DNA from: JASHPR01 sp963749145
GTDB lineage: Bacteria > Actinomycetota > Actinomycetes > Streptosporangiales > Streptosporangiaceae
DNA: 64,000 nucleotides
Assembly: GCA_963749145.1 (NCBI GenBank)
Contig: CAVVLN010000002.1
Coordinates: forward strand, 868,001-932,000
Direction: 5' to 3'
Shown here: positions 32,682 through 42,781 of the stretch, one piece after another
Layout: every line of letters starts with the position of its first letter
How positions within the stretch are numbered: position 1 is the first letter of the stretch
Notes under the pieces: model-generated
What the model saw: the letters and a program-made list of their open reading frames with translations, nothing else
Databases searched by the model: none
What the model was told of the DNA's origin: nothing
Program-made: the position numbers and the translations under genes

Positions 32682-33801
32682 GACGCTCGGCCGGCTCGTT
32701 GGCGAACACGATCCGCAGGTAGCCGGCGCCGCTCGGGCCCCAGCCGTCCATCGGGGTGGCGGCCACCTGGCCCCGCTCGAACAGCCGCCGCGACGCCTCG
32801 CCCGGGCTCAGGCCGAGCGGGCCGGTGTCGATGAGCAGCGACCAGCCGCCGTCCGGCGGCACCAGCGGGTAGCCGGCCAGCTCGTCGAGGACGACCCGGC
32901 AGCGCCGCTGCCAGGTCCCGGTCGCGGCGGCCACGTCGGCGTCGGCGCCCGGGTCGGCCAGCGCCGCCGCCACCGCGGCCTGGGCGATCCCCACCTGGCA
33001 GACCACGTTGGTCAGCCCGACCAGCTTGATGTCGGCCAGAACCTCCGCCGGGCCCGTCACCCAGCCGGCCCGCCAGCCGATCAGGCGCAGTTCCTTCGAC
33101 GCCGAGCCGACGGTGATGGTGCGCCCGGCCAGGCCCGGGTGCGCGGCCGGATGGCTCGGCGGGCGCCCGTCGAACCGGATCCGCTCCATGGCCGCGTCAT
33201 AAATCAGCCAGGCCGGGTGCCGGTCGAGCGCGGCGGCGAGCGCGGACCAGTGCGAGTCGTCCAGGACCTGGCCGGTGGGCATGGACGGCCCCATCATCAG
33301 CACGGCGGCCGTGCCCGGGCCGACCGCGTCGGCCAGCCGCCCCGGGTCGAGCGTCCAGCCAGCCGCGGACGCGGCCAGGGGAACGAAGCGGGGCACGCCG
33401 CCCGCGAGCCGGACGCGGTTGACCAGGCCCGCGTAGACCGGGTCGGTCAGCACCACCTCCTGGTCGGGCTCCACGGTGGCCAGCAGCGTGTTGAGGATGC
33501 CGTTGAGGCCGCCCGCCACGCAGACGCACTCGGTGTCCGGGTCGTAGGGCCGGCCAGCCAGCCGGCCGACGTGGGCCGCGGCGGCCGCGCGCAGCGACCG
33601 GTGCCCGCCGAACGGCAGGTAGCTGTTGGCCGCGTCGTCGTCGATGGCCGCCCGGGTCACTTCCAGGGCCACCGCCGGCGGCCGCAGGTCGGTGTCCAGG
33701 TTCTCCAGGCGCAGGATGTCCGGGTCACCGGCCGCGTCGGCCGCGTCGCCCACCACGTCCACGCCGATGCCGGGGATATCCCGGAGCCGGGACACGCTCA
33801 T
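32641..33801 (-). CDS. PLP-dependent class I/II aminotransferase
   Basis: 386 residues, fold type I. Visible motifs: NSYLPFGGHRSLRAA, substrate region VAGGLNGILNTLL, LIYDAAMERIRF, and the PLP lysine in GSASKELRLIGWRAGW (about residue 236). It belongs to the aspartate aminotransferase-like branch; the substrate cannot be read from sequence. ATG at 33801 is chosen because AGGAGG lies 8 bases upstream; a GTG three codons earlier overlaps that site. Confidence 0.88.
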   Translation of the reverse strand: MSVSRLRDIPGIGVDVVGDAADAAGDPDILRLENLDTDLRPPAVALEVTRAAIDDDAANSYLPFGGHRSLRAAAAAHVGRLAGRPYDPDTECVCVAGGLNGILNTLLATVEPDQEVVLTDPVYAGLVNRVRLAGGVPRFVPLAASAAGWTLDPGRLADAVGPGTAAVLMMGPSMPTGQVLDDSHWSALAAALDRHPAWLIYDAAMERIRFDGRPPSHPAAHPGLAGRTITVGSASKELRLIGWRAGWVTGPAEVLADIKLVGLTNVVCQVGIAQAAVAAALADPGADADVAAATGTWQRRCRVVLDELAGYPLVPPDGGWSLLIDTGPLGLSPGEASRRLFERGQVAATPMDGWGPSGAGYLRIVFANEPAERLTGLGDRFRRALG

Positions 33802-33828
33802 GCCGCCCACCTCCTGCGCGCCGTAGCG

Positions 33829-33860
33829 TTATGACGGTTGCGTCGCAGCATTATGACGGT
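33829..33860 (-). promoter_or_regulatory. Two copies of ACCGTCATAA in front of the aminotransferase
   Basis: On the minus strand ACCGTCATAA occurs twice, 22 bases apart (33860-33851 and 33838-33829), 28-60 bases before the start codon. The two-turn spacing suggests a dimeric regulator site or duplicated -10 elements (CATAAT, CATAAC). The remainder of the 278-base spacer up to dnaE shows no gene. Confidence 0.35.
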
Positions 33861-34079
33861 AGCGGCGGGCGGACTGAGGCGGCCGGGCCGGCCCGGCCGG
33901 GCCCGGAGGTGCCCGGAGTGTCGGCCCTGCGGTGTCGGCCGGTTCCGATAGGCTCGATAAGCCGGACCGGCGCGCGTACCAGGGTCGCCCCCCGCGGGCG
34001 CGGCGGTCACTTCCCCCGGCCTTTCATGTGCGCCCGGCCTGGGCGTTCGTGACGCATGCCCGAAGGAGGCGGTAGTTTC

Positions 34080-37000
34080 ATGGCGGCAGCCTCGGCGGGC
34101 GGCAGGGGGGACGGGTCCTTCGCGCACCTGCACGTGCACACCGAGTACTCGATGCTGGACGGCGCCGCCCGGCTGAAGGACCTGTTCGCCGAGTGCGAGC
34201 GGGCCGGCATGACGGCGATGGCCATCACCGACCACGGCAACGTCTACGGTGCCTACGACTTCTGGACCAAGGCGCGGGCGGCCGGCGTCAAGCCGGTCAT
34301 CGGCATCGAGGCCTACGTCGCGCCCGAGCACCGCGGCTTCAAGCAGCCGGTCCGCTGGGGCACCCCGGCGCAGAAAGACGACGACGTGTCCGGCGCGGGC
34401 GCCTACACGCACATGACGCTGCTGGCCGAGACGACCGAGGGCATGCACAACTTGTTCCGGCTGGCCTCGCTGGCCTCGCTGGAGGGCTATTTCCGCAAGC
34501 CGCGGATGGACCGCGAGCTGCTCGCCCAGTACGCGAAGGGGATCATCGCCACCACCGGCTGCCCCGGCGGCGAGGTGCAGACCCGGCTGCGGCTCGGCCA
34601 GCCCCGCCAGGCTCTGGAGGCGGCCGCGGCCTACCGCGACATCTTCGGGCCGGACAACTTGTTCATCGAGCTCATGGATCACGGGCTCGACGTCGAGCAG
34701 CGGGTGGCCGCCGGGCTGCGGCAGATCGCGGCCGAGCTGTCGCTGCCGTTCGTGGTCACCAACGACCTGCACTACGCGCGCCGGGACGACGCGACCGCGC
34801 ACGAGGCGCTGCTGTGCGTGCAGACCGCGACGAACCTGGCCGACCCGAGCCGGTTCAAGTTCGAGGGCGACTCCTATTACGTGAAGAGCCCGCAGGAGAT
34901 GCGCGCGGTGAGCACCGCGCCGGAGTGGCAGGCGGGCTGCGACAACACGCTGCTGATCGCCGAGCGGACGGACGTCGATTTCACCAAGTCGAACCTGATG
35001 CCGAAGTTCCCGCTGCCCGACGGGGAGACCGAGTCGAGCTGGTTCCGCAAGGAAGTCTGGCGGGGCATGGACCGCCGGTACCCGGGCGGGTACGACGAGG
35101 AGCGCCGGACCCAGGCGGAGTACGAGATCGGCGTCATCGAGACCATGGGGTTCTGCTCATACTTCCTGGTGGTCGCCGACTTCATCATGTGGGCCAAGAA
35201 CAACGGGATCCGGGTCGGCCCGTGCCGCGGCTCGGCGGGCGGCTCGATCGTGTCATACGCGCTCGGCATTACCGACCTGGACCCGATCGCGCATGGCCTG
35301 GTCTTCGAGCGGTTCCTGAATCCCGAGCGCGTGTCCATGCCCGACGTCGACGTCGACTTCGACGAGCGCCGGCGCGGCGACGTCATCCGCTACGTCACCG
35401 AGAAGTACGGTGACGACCGCGTCGCCCAGATCATCACCTACGGGACGATCAAGGCCAAGGCGGCGGTCAAGGACGCGGCCCGGGTGCTCGGCTTCCCCTA
35501 CGCGCTCGGTGACCGGATCACCAAGGCGTTCCCGCCGCCGATCCTGGGCAAGGAAATGCCGCTGACCGGGGTGTTCGAGCCGGACCACCCCCGCTACGGC
35601 GAGGCCGGCGAGATCCGCGCGCTGTATGACGCCGAGTCCGAGGTCAAGCAGGTGATCGATACCGCGCGCGGTCTCGAGGGGCTGATCCGCCAGCCCGGCG
35701 TGCATGCGGCGGGGGTCATCATGAGCAGCGAGCCGCTGCTCGACCACATCCCGGTATGGAAGCGCGAGGCCGACGGCGCGGTGATCACGCAGTTCGACTA
35801 CCCCTCGTGCGAGGACATCGGCCTGCTGAAGATGGACTTCCTCGGGCTGCGCAACCTCACCGTGATCGACGATGCCATCCGCGGCATCCGGGAGAACCGC
35901 AGGATCGACATCGACCTGGAAACCCTCGGCCTGGACGACAAGCCGACCTACGAGTTGCTGGCCCGCGGCGATACGCTCGGTGTTTTTCAGCTCGACGGCA
36001 GCCCGATGCGGGCGCTGCTGCGCTCGATGCGGACGGACAAGTTCGGCGACATCTCGGCGGTGATCGCGCTGTACCGGCCGGGCCCGATGGCCAGCGCCCC
36101 GGTCTACGCCGACCGCAAGACCGGCCGCGCGCCGGTCACGCCGATCCACCCGGAGCTCGCCGAGCCCCTGGCGGACATCCTGGGCGAGAGCTACGGCCTG
36201 CTGGTCTACCAGGAGGACGTCATGTTCGCCGCGCAGCAGCTGGCCGGGTACTCGCCCGGCAAGGCCGACCTGCTGCGGCGGGCCATGGGAAAGAAGAAGA
36301 AGGAGATCCTCGACAAGGAGTACGAGCCGTTCGCGGCCGGCATGAAGGCCAACGGCTACTCCGACGGCGCCATCAAGACCATCTGGGACGTGATGGTGCC
36401 GTTCTCCGGCTATGCCTTCAACAAGGCGCACGCCGCAGGCTACGGGCTGATCTCCTACTGGACGGCCTACCTGAAGGCCAACTTCCCCGCCGAGTACATG
36501 GCGGGCCTGCTCACCTCGGTCGCGGGCGACAAGGACAAGTCGGCGCTGTACCTGAACGAGTGCCGCCGGATGGGGATCAAGGTGCTGCCGCCGGACGTGA
36601 ACGCGTCGACGGCGATGTTCACCCCGGTCGGACCGGACATCAGGTTCGGCATGGCCGCGGTGCGCAACGTCGGCACCGCGGTGGTCGAGTCGATCGTCGC
36701 CACCCGCAAGTCCAAGGGCGCGTTCACCAGCTTCTCCGACTTCCTGCGCAAGGTGCCGGTGAACGTGTGCAACAAGCGCGTGATCGAGTCCCTGATCAAG
36801 GCGGGCGCGTTCGACTCGTTCGGCCACCCGCGCAAGGGCCTGGTGCTGATCCACGAGCAGGCCATCGACACCGTGATCGACGTCAAGCGGAACGAGGCGA
36901 TCGGCCAGGACTCGCTGTTCGGTGAGGACACCGAGGTCGCCGCGGCGTTTGACGTGCCGGTGCCGGACGGCGAGTGGGAGAAGCCGACACTGCTCGCGTT

Positions 37001-37640
37001 CGAGCGCGAGATGCTCGGCCTGTACGTCTCCGATCACCCGCTACTGGGGCTGGAGCACGTGCTGGCCGCGGCCACCGACTGCTCCGTGGCCCAGCTCCTC
37101 GGTTCGGCCGAGCAGGATTCGCCGCGGTCCGCCCCCGGTGAGCGTGGCGACGGGCAGGTCGTCACGGTCGGCGGGATCCTGTCCGGGGTGGCGCGGAAGG
37201 TCACCAAGCAGGGCAGCCCGTGGGCCGCCGCCACCCTGGAGGACCTCGAGGGCGCGATCGAGGTGCTGTTCTTCCCCACCACCTACCAGGCCTGCATGTC
37301 GCTGATCATCGACGACGCGATCGTGCTGGTGAAGGGGCGGCTGGACCGGCGCGAGGAAGTGCCCAAGCTGGTCGCGATGGAGGTGAGCGTCCCCGAGCTG
37401 CCCGCGGACGGCCAGGGCCCTTTCGTGGTGTCGATCATGGAGGCGCGGTGCGTCCCGCCGGTCGTGGATCGGCTCCGGGAGGTGCTGCGGACCCACCCCG
37501 GGGCGACCGAGGTGCACCTGCGGCTGCTCAGCGGGGCCCGGACGACGGTGGTCCGGCTCGATGACAAGCTGCGGGTCAAGCCGTCGCCGTCGCTGCTGGC
37601 CGACCTGAAACAGCTGCTCGGCCCGGCCTGCGCGGGATAA
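34080..37640 (+). CDS. dnaE: DNA polymerase III subunit alpha
   Basis: 1186 residues. PHP domain at the N-terminus (FAHLHVHTEYSMLDGAARL, TDHGNVYGAYDFW). Polymerase catalytic aspartates lie in MPDVDVDFDERRR (about residue 421) and KMDFLGLRNL (about 582). Helix-hairpin-helix and a C-terminal OB fold (VTVGGILSGVARKVTKQG) follow. This is the replicative DnaE1 type. ATG at 34080 has AAGGAGG 10 bases upstream; an ATG eight codons earlier (34056) precedes that site. All domains are present. It appears as a single transcription unit. Confidence 0.97.
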   Translation: MAAASAGGRGDGSFAHLHVHTEYSMLDGAARLKDLFAECERAGMTAMAITDHGNVYGAYDFWTKARAAGVKPVIGIEAYVAPEHRGFKQPVRWGTPAQKDDDVSGAGAYTHMTLLAETTEGMHNLFRLASLASLEGYFRKPRMDRELLAQYAKGIIATTGCPGGEVQTRLRLGQPRQALEAAAAYRDIFGPDNLFIELMDHGLDVEQRVAAGLRQIAAELSLPFVVTNDLHYARRDDATAHEALLCVQTATNLADPSRFKFEGDSYYVKSPQEMRAVSTAPEWQAGCDNTLLIAERTDVDFTKSNLMPKFPLPDGETESSWFRKEVWRGMDRRYPGGYDEERRTQAEYEIGVIETMGFCSYFLVVADFIMWAKNNGIRVGPCRGSAGGSIVSYALGITDLDPIAHGLVFERFLNPERVSMPDVDVDFDERRRGDVIRYVTEKYGDDRVAQIITYGTIKAKAAVKDAARVLGFPYALGDRITKAFPPPILGKEMPLTGVFEPDHPRYGEAGEIRALYDAESEVKQVIDTARGLEGLIRQPGVHAAGVIMSSEPLLDHIPVWKREADGAVITQFDYPSCEDIGLLKMDFLGLRNLTVIDDAIRGIRENRRIDIDLETLGLDDKPTYELLARGDTLGVFQLDGSPMRALLRSMRTDKFGDISAVIALYRPGPMASAPVYADRKTGRAPVTPIHPELAEPLADILGESYGLLVYQEDVMFAAQQLAGYSPGKADLLRRAMGKKKKEILDKEYEPFAAGMKANGYSDGAIKTIWDVMVPFSGYAFNKAHAAGYGLISYWTAYLKANFPAEYMAGLLTSVAGDKDKSALYLNECRRMGIKVLPPDVNASTAMFTPVGPDIRFGMAAVRNVGTAVVESIVATRKSKGAFTSFSDFLRKVPVNVCNKRVIESLIKAGAFDSFGHPRKGLVLIHEQAIDTVIDVKRNEAIGQDSLFGEDTEVAAAFDVPVPDGEWEKPTLLAFEREMLGLYVSDHPLLGLEHVLAAATDCSVAQLLGSAEQDSPRSAPGERGDGQVVTVGGILSGVARKVTKQGSPWAAATLEDLEGAIEVLFFPTTYQACMSLIIDDAIVLVKGRLDRREEVPKLVAMEVSVPELPADGQGPFVVSIMEARCVPPVVDRLREVLRTHPGATEVHLRLLSGARTTVVRLDDKLRVKPSPSLLADLKQLLGPACAG

Positions 37641-37739
37641 CGGCCTGCCGCCGGGTATATCGGTCCAGGTAAACTACCGTCTGGTGAGCCGGGAAGCCTG
37701 GTCGGCGGCGGATCTGATCGCGGGAAGGCTTGCCATGCA

Positions 37740-39164
37740 GTGCATCCGGAATCGCCCGGGAACGCCCCGGTGATCCGGCGGCTGTTGCGCGGCTCGGACT
37801 GGCGCCGTGACGTGCTGCGCACCAATCTGTGGCTGGTGCCCGCGGTCGAGGTGCTGGTGGCCGCCCTGCTGTTCGTCGGCACCTACGCGCTGGACCGGGC
37901 GTCCTACGACGGGGTGTTCCAGATACCCGGCTGGGCGATCAGCGGGTCGGCCGATGCCGCCCGGCAGATCCTGACCGCGGTCGCCGCGGCGATCATCACG
38001 GTCGTCGGCGTGGTGTTCTCGATCGTGATCGTGGCGCTGACGCTGACGTCCACCCAGTTCGGCCCGCGCATGCTGCGCAACTTCATCCGCGACCGCGGCA
38101 CCCAGCTCACGCTGGGGACGTTCGTGGCCACGTTCGTCTACGCGGTGCTGACGCTCGGGTCGGTCGGCCAGGGCGACCACGGCGACTTCGTCCCGCACAT
38201 CAGCATCACGGTGACGCTGGTGCTGATGGTCGCCGACCTGGCCGTGCTGATCTACTTCCTGCACCACATCGCCATACAGATCCAGCTGCCGCAGGTCATC
38301 GCGTCGATCGCGCGCGACCTGGCCTCGGCGATCGAACTGCAGGCGGGCGACCCGACGGTCGGCGCGGACGCCAGCTACGCGGCGCTGCTGATCGCCGACA
38401 TGGACGGGCCGGGCGGGGACGTCGCCGCGCCGCGCAGCGGCTACCTGCAGTACATCCAGCACCGCACCCTGGTCCGGATCGCCACCGAGAAGGACGCGGT
38501 CATCCACGTGCGCTACCGCCCGGGTCACTTCCTGGTCCAGGGGCACTCGTACGCGACCGTGTGGCCGGCCAGTGCCGCGGACCAGGTAGCCCGCGAGCTG
38601 GCCCGGGCGCACGTCACCGGGCCGTACCGGACGCTGGCCCAGGACGTCTCCTTCGGCCTCGACCAGCTGGTCGAGATCGGCATCCGGGCCCTCTCCCCGG
38701 CGGTCAACGACACGTTCACGGCGCTGACCTGCATCGACTGGATCGGCGACAGCTTGTGCAAGGTGACCGGGCGGTGGCAGCCGACCCGGGTCTACCGGGA
38801 CGCCGCGGGCACGGTCCGGCTGATCGCGACCCAGACCGACTACCAGCGGCTGGTGCAGCGCGCGTTCGAGAAGGTGCGCCAGGCCGGCCGCGGCATGCCC
38901 GCGGTGATGATCCGGCAGCTGGACGCGCTGGCGAAGATCATGGAACGGGCGGTCGCCCCGGACGACTGCGCGGTGCTGCTCGACCAGGCGGCGATGATCG
39001 AGCGGCTGAACGCGGACACCGTCGACGAGGCGTCCGACCGGGCCGACGTGCGCCGGGCCTACCAGCGGGTGCTCGACGTCCACGCCGGGCTGGAAGCGGC
39101 ACCCGCGGCCCCGGCCGCCCCGGGCCCGCCCGCGGGCGGGGGCTCAGGCGTCGCGGCGCTGTAG
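37740..39164 (+). CDS. DUF2254 family membrane protein
   Basis: 474 residues. Four hydrophobic helices in the first 190 residues (VEVLVAALLFVGTYAL; ILTAVAAAIITVVGVVFSIVIVALTL; LGTFVATFVYAVLTL; ITVTLVLMVADLAVLIYFL) and the family signature STQFGPRMLRNFIRDRGTQLTLGTF and RALSPAVNDTFTALTCIDW. A soluble C-terminal part follows. Role not established. The start at GTG 37740 is likely; a GTG ten codons later is possible. Confidence 0.86.
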   Translation: MHPESPGNAPVIRRLLRGSDWRRDVLRTNLWLVPAVEVLVAALLFVGTYALDRASYDGVFQIPGWAISGSADAARQILTAVAAAIITVVGVVFSIVIVALTLTSTQFGPRMLRNFIRDRGTQLTLGTFVATFVYAVLTLGSVGQGDHGDFVPHISITVTLVLMVADLAVLIYFLHHIAIQIQLPQVIASIARDLASAIELQAGDPTVGADASYAALLIADMDGPGGDVAAPRSGYLQYIQHRTLVRIATEKDAVIHVRYRPGHFLVQGHSYATVWPASAADQVARELARAHVTGPYRTLAQDVSFGLDQLVEIGIRALSPAVNDTFTALTCIDWIGDSLCKVTGRWQPTRVYRDAAGTVRLIATQTDYQRLVQRAFEKVRQAGRGMPAVMIRQLDALAKIMERAVAPDDCAVLLDQAAMIERLNADTVDEASDRADVRRAYQRVLDVHAGLEAAPAAPAAPGPPAGGGSGVAAL

Positions 39165-39992
39165 CAGGTAGGCCGCGACGGCGAGCAGCACCGCCGTCCA
39201 CAGGCAGAACACCCCGAAGCCCTCCCACGCGGAGAGCACGTCGCCCGACGCGGGGTGCGACTGGCCGACCAGCACGCCGGCCTGCTCGGGCAGGTAGCCG
39301 TTGACGTGGTTGCCCCAGCTGCCCGGCAGCAGGCCGGACAGGATCGGCAGCACGAACACGACGCCGATCGCGGTGGTGATGGCGCCCGCGGTATGCCGGA
39401 TCAGCGCGCCGATCGCCAGCGAGAACAGGCCCAGCACGGTGAGGTAGAGCCCGGCGCCGACGACCGCCCGGGTGACGTTGTGATCGCTCAGCGACACCGG
39501 GACCCGGCTGTGCAGGATCGCGGAGCCGATGAGGAACGCGCCGAACGCGATGATCTCTCCCACCACGATCAGCAGCCCGGCGAACACCAGCGACTTGGCG
39601 GTCAGCATCTTCAGCCGCCTCGGCACCGCGAGCAGCGAGGCCCGGATGACCCCGGTCGAGTACTCGCTGCTGATGACCAGCACGCCGAGCACGCACAGCG
39701 TGAGCTGGCCCAGCCCCAGGCCCGAGCCCAGGATGAAGCCGACCGGGTCGACGATCACCCGCGCGTCCCGCGGCGCCGCCTTGGGCCCGTTCCAGTTGGC
39801 CACGGTCAGCCAGGTGAACAACGCGGTGAGGCCGAGGCTGACCACCACGAAAATGACCAGCGTCCAGACCGTGGAGCGCACCGAGCGGATCTTCGTCCAC
39901 TCCGAGGCGAGCAGCCCGCCCCAGCCCTGGTGGTGCGGGACGGCCGGAGCGGATGGCACGCGGGCGGGTGCCGCCGGCGAGGTGGCGGTCAT
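39144..39992 (-). CDS. ABC-2 type transporter permease
   Basis: 282 residues with six membrane helices and the ABC-2 feature LLASEWTKIRSVRSTVWTLVIF near the N-terminus and SSEYSTGVIRASLLAVPRR after helix two. The ATG at 39992 overlaps the stop of the ATPase gene (ATGA). The two form an exporter, substrate unknown. The 3' end overlaps the convergent DUF2254 gene by 21 bases. Confidence 0.88.
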   Translation of the reverse strand: MTATSPAAPARVPSAPAVPHHQGWGGLLASEWTKIRSVRSTVWTLVIFVVVSLGLTALFTWLTVANWNGPKAAPRDARVIVDPVGFILGSGLGLGQLTLCVLGVLVISSEYSTGVIRASLLAVPRRLKMLTAKSLVFAGLLIVVGEIIAFGAFLIGSAILHSRVPVSLSDHNVTRAVVGAGLYLTVLGLFSLAIGALIRHTAGAITTAIGVVFVLPILSGLLPGSWGNHVNGYLPEQAGVLVGQSHPASGDVLSAWEGFGVFCLWTAVLLAVAAYLLQRRDA

Positions 39993-41002
39993 TGGGCGCT
40001 CCCCTGGGTCGCGTTCACCGGGTTCGGCTGGCCCGGCGGGTGCGGCTGGCCCGGCGGATTCGGCTGATCCGGGCCGTGCCGGCCGAACTCGAGGCTGCCG
40101 GCGGTCAGTTCCATGAAGGCCTCCTCGAGCGAGGCCATCGGGGTCAGCTCGTGCAGCACGATCGACGCGGACGCGGCGATCTCGCCGATCCGCGGCGCAG
40201 GCATGCCGGTGACCGTGAGCAGCCCGGCGCCGTTGCCCGGCCCGGACCGCCCGCCGTTGTCGTCCGCCTTGGCGGTGCCGCCGGCGGCGGTGATCAGCTC
40301 GGCCAGGCGGGCCGCCTCGGGCGTGCGCACCCGCACCGAGGTGTCGGTGCTGCGGGCGATCACGTCCTCGGTGGTGGACTGCGTGATGAGCTTGCCCCGG
40401 CCGATCACGATCAGGTAATCGGCGGTGACGGCCATTTCGTTCATCAGGTGGCTGGACACCAGGATCGTCCGCCCCTCGGTGGCCAGCTGCTTCATCAGGT
40501 TCCTGATCCACAGCACGCCCTCGGGGTCCAGCCCGTTCACCGGCTCGTCCAGCAGCAGCACCTGCGGGTCGCCCAGCATGGCCGCGGCGATGCCGAGCCG
40601 CTGGCTCATGCCGAGGGAGAAGCTGCCCGCGCGCTTGTTCGCCACCGCCTGCAGCCCGACCAGCCCGAGCACCTCGTCCACCCGGGATCGGGGCAGGCCC
40701 TGGGTCTGGGCCAGGAACAGCAGGTGGTTGCGGGCCGTCCGGCCGCTGTGCATCGACTTCGCCTCGAGCAGCGCGCCGACCGTGCACAGCGGGTCGGGCA
40801 GGTCACGGTACGGCTTGCCGTCGATCGTCGCCGTCCCGGAGTTCGGGTGGTCGAGGCCCAGGATGAGCCGCATCGTGGTGGACTTGCCGGCCCCGTTCGG
40901 CCCCAGGAACCCCGTCACCCGCCCCGGCTCGACGGCGAAGCTCAGATGATCGACCGCTACCTTGTCGCCAAACCGCTTGGTCAGATCGTTTACCTCGATC
41001 AT
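39989..41002 (-). CDS. ABC transporter ATP-binding protein (exporter type)
   Basis: 337 residues. Walker A GPNGAGKST, signature FSLGMSQRLGIAAAML, Walker B VLLLDEPVNGLDPEG and the switch His in SSHLMNEM. A C-terminal extension ends in proline repeats (PGQPHPPGQP). The start ATG at 41002 begins at MIEVNDLTKRFG, where such proteins start; a longer reading upstream to 41143 has no support. It works with the permease gene coupled downstream. The 298-base spacer before the next gene (41003-41300) is AT-richer near 41120-41180 and should hold the promoter; no convincing -35/-10 pair was found. Confidence 0.93.
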   Translation of the reverse strand: MIEVNDLTKRFGDKVAVDHLSFAVEPGRVTGFLGPNGAGKSTTMRLILGLDHPNSGTATIDGKPYRDLPDPLCTVGALLEAKSMHSGRTARNHLLFLAQTQGLPRSRVDEVLGLVGLQAVANKRAGSFSLGMSQRLGIAAAMLGDPQVLLLDEPVNGLDPEGVLWIRNLMKQLATEGRTILVSSHLMNEMAVTADYLIVIGRGKLITQSTTEDVIARSTDTSVRVRTPEAARLAELITAAGGTAKADDNGGRSGPGNGAGLLTVTGMPAPRIGEIAASASIVLHELTPMASLEEAFMELTAGSLEFGRHGPDQPNPPGQPHPPGQPNPVNATQGSAQ

Positions 41003-41300
41003 GCAGCTGCTCTCTCGTCGCGAACCTGGTTGCTTGGCCGACTGCCGTGCCCCGGCCCAAATTAGCAAGGTTCCCCGAGAGGCCGGGACGTCCAGCCAAC
41101 GTGTCGGCCCCCGGTTACATTCCCGCTGACATAATTCTCTCATATCCGGACAAGATCACAAACTCCGGGTAGGGGGGTCAGGCGCGCGGCGCGGTGAACG
41201 GCCGAGTGCCGGCGGGCCCGGTCCGCCTGGCCGGCGGACCTGGTCGGGGCGCGGCCCGGGCGGCCGGGCGCCGGCCCGGTCACGTACCCTGCTGCGGAGA

Positions 41301-41933
41301 ATGGCCAGACCCGATCAGATCCCGCTCCCGCTCCCGGACGGCCCCGGCCGGCGGCCGCCCGGCGCCGGGGCGACCGGCGCGAGCCGGCGCCCGCTCGCGG
41401 TGCTCGCGGTCCTGGCCGCCCTCGCCGCGGTGATCGCGGGGACGGCCGTGCTGGGCGCGGCCGCCGGGCTGGTGTGGGCGAGCGTCGCGCCGCGCGCGCT
41501 GGTCGAGGTGATCGCCCCCGGCTCGGCCAACGTGGTGAACCCCGAGACCAGCGCGTTCATCGCCGCGGATGGCTGGTTCACGCTGCTGACGGTGGCCGGC
41601 GGCATCGTGTCCGGGCTGCTCGGCTACGCCCTGGCGGTCCGGCGGCACGGGGCGCTCGCGATGGCCGCCATCCTGGTCGGCGGCACGGCCGCGGCGCTGG
41701 TCGCCCGGTGGATCGGCCAGGACTCCGGGGCCGCCGCCTTCAACCACCGTCTCGCGGTGGCCCAGCCCGGCCTGCTGCTGCACGCCCCGCTGACGCTCGG
41801 CGGCCTGGGCCCGCTCGCGTTCTGGCCGCTCGCCGCCGGCCTGGTCGCCGGCGGCATCGAGGCGGTCATCCTGCTCCAGGCCCGGCGGGAGACGGCGCGC
41901 CTGCCCGGCGGCGGGCTCGCACCACCCCGTTGA
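41301..41933 (+). CDS. Small membrane protein, DUF2567-like
   Basis: 210 residues with four predicted membrane helices and the segment APGSANVVNPETSAFIAADGWFTLLTVAGGIVSG between helices one and two, which resembles actinobacterial DUF2567 proteins. Function unknown. Start ATG 41301, weak ribosome site. It converges with the glucokinase gene, with 12 bases between them. Confidence 0.6.
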   Translation: MARPDQIPLPLPDGPGRRPPGAGATGASRRPLAVLAVLAALAAVIAGTAVLGAAAGLVWASVAPRALVEVIAPGSANVVNPETSAFIAADGWFTLLTVAGGIVSGLLGYALAVRRHGALAMAAILVGGTAAALVARWIGQDSGAAAFNHRLAVAQPGLLLHAPLTLGGLGPLAFWPLAAGLVAGGIEAVILLQARRETARLPGGGLAPPR

Positions 41934-41945
41934 TCATCCGTGCGG

Positions 41946-42683
41946 TCAGCCGTCGGCGGCCATGGCGGCGCCGACGATACCGGCGTCGTTGTGCATCTTC
42001 GCGGGCACCACGGGCGCGCGCAGCCCGGTGAGCAGCGGCAGGAACTTGTCCGACTTCCGGCTGATCCCGCCGCCGATGATGATCAGCTTGGGCGACAGCA
42101 GCCTCTCCATGTGCTCCAGGTACTCATCCACCCGCCCGGCCCACTTGCCCCAGGACATGTCGTGCTCCTCCCGGACCAGCTCGGAGGCGCGCTTCTCCGC
42201 CTCCCGGCCGCGGATCTCGATGTGGCCGAACTCGGTGTTCGGCACCAGGATGCCGTCGATGAACAGCGCGCTGCCGATGCCGGTGCCCAGGGTGAGCATG
42301 AGTACTGTGCCCGGCTGGCCCGCGCCCGCGCCGAACCGCATCTCGGCCAGCCCGGCCGCGTCGGCGTCGTTGATCACGCTCATGGTCAGGCCGGTCGCCT
42401 TCCCGAACTCGGTGCGAGCGTCGGTGCCGATCCAGGACCGGTCGACGTTGGCCGCGGTCATGATCACGCCGTCTATCACCACGCCGGGAAACGTGATGCC
42501 CGCCGGGCCGTTCCAGCCGAAGCTCGTCACCAGCTGGCGCACCACGTCCATGACCGCCGCGGGCGCGGCCGGGCGCGGGGTATCGAGCTTGACCCGCTCG
42601 GCGAGCAGGGTTCCCGAGTCGAGGTCCACCGGCGCGCCTTTAATCCCCGTTCCGCCGATGTCGATGCCCAGGACGTGAGCCAT
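41946..42683 (-). CDS. ppgK: Polyphosphate glucokinase
   Basis: 245-residue ROK-type sugar kinase. Phosphate loop LGIDIGGTGIKGAPVDL at the N-terminus, GITFPGVVIDG, catalytic region VINDADAAGLAEMRFGAG, TLGTGIGSALFIDG, and GHIEIRG. The polyphosphate-dependent enzymes of actinobacteria share this compact single-domain form and phosphorylate glucose with polyphosphate or ATP. ATG at 42683 has GGGAGG about 6 bases upstream. Confidence 0.93.
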   Translation of the reverse strand: MAHVLGIDIGGTGIKGAPVDLDSGTLLAERVKLDTPRPAAPAAVMDVVRQLVTSFGWNGPAGITFPGVVIDGVIMTAANVDRSWIGTDARTEFGKATGLTMSVINDADAAGLAEMRFGAGAGQPGTVLMLTLGTGIGSALFIDGILVPNTEFGHIEIRGREAEKRASELVREEHDMSWGKWAGRVDEYLEHMERLLSPKLIIIGGGISRKSDKFLPLLTGLRAPVVPAKMHNDAGIVGAAMAADG

Positions 42684-42781
42684 GGCCGCCTCCCGTTAGG
42701 TTCCGCGCGGGCCGACTGCGGCCGCGAGCACAGCGTAGGCGGCCCGGCAAGCGCCCCGCCAGACGAGCCCGGCACGTCACG

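Noticed and set aside
35253..37037. A 594-codon minus-strand frame opposite dnaE
   Set aside because: Shadow of the dnaE coding frame; no domain can be recognised.
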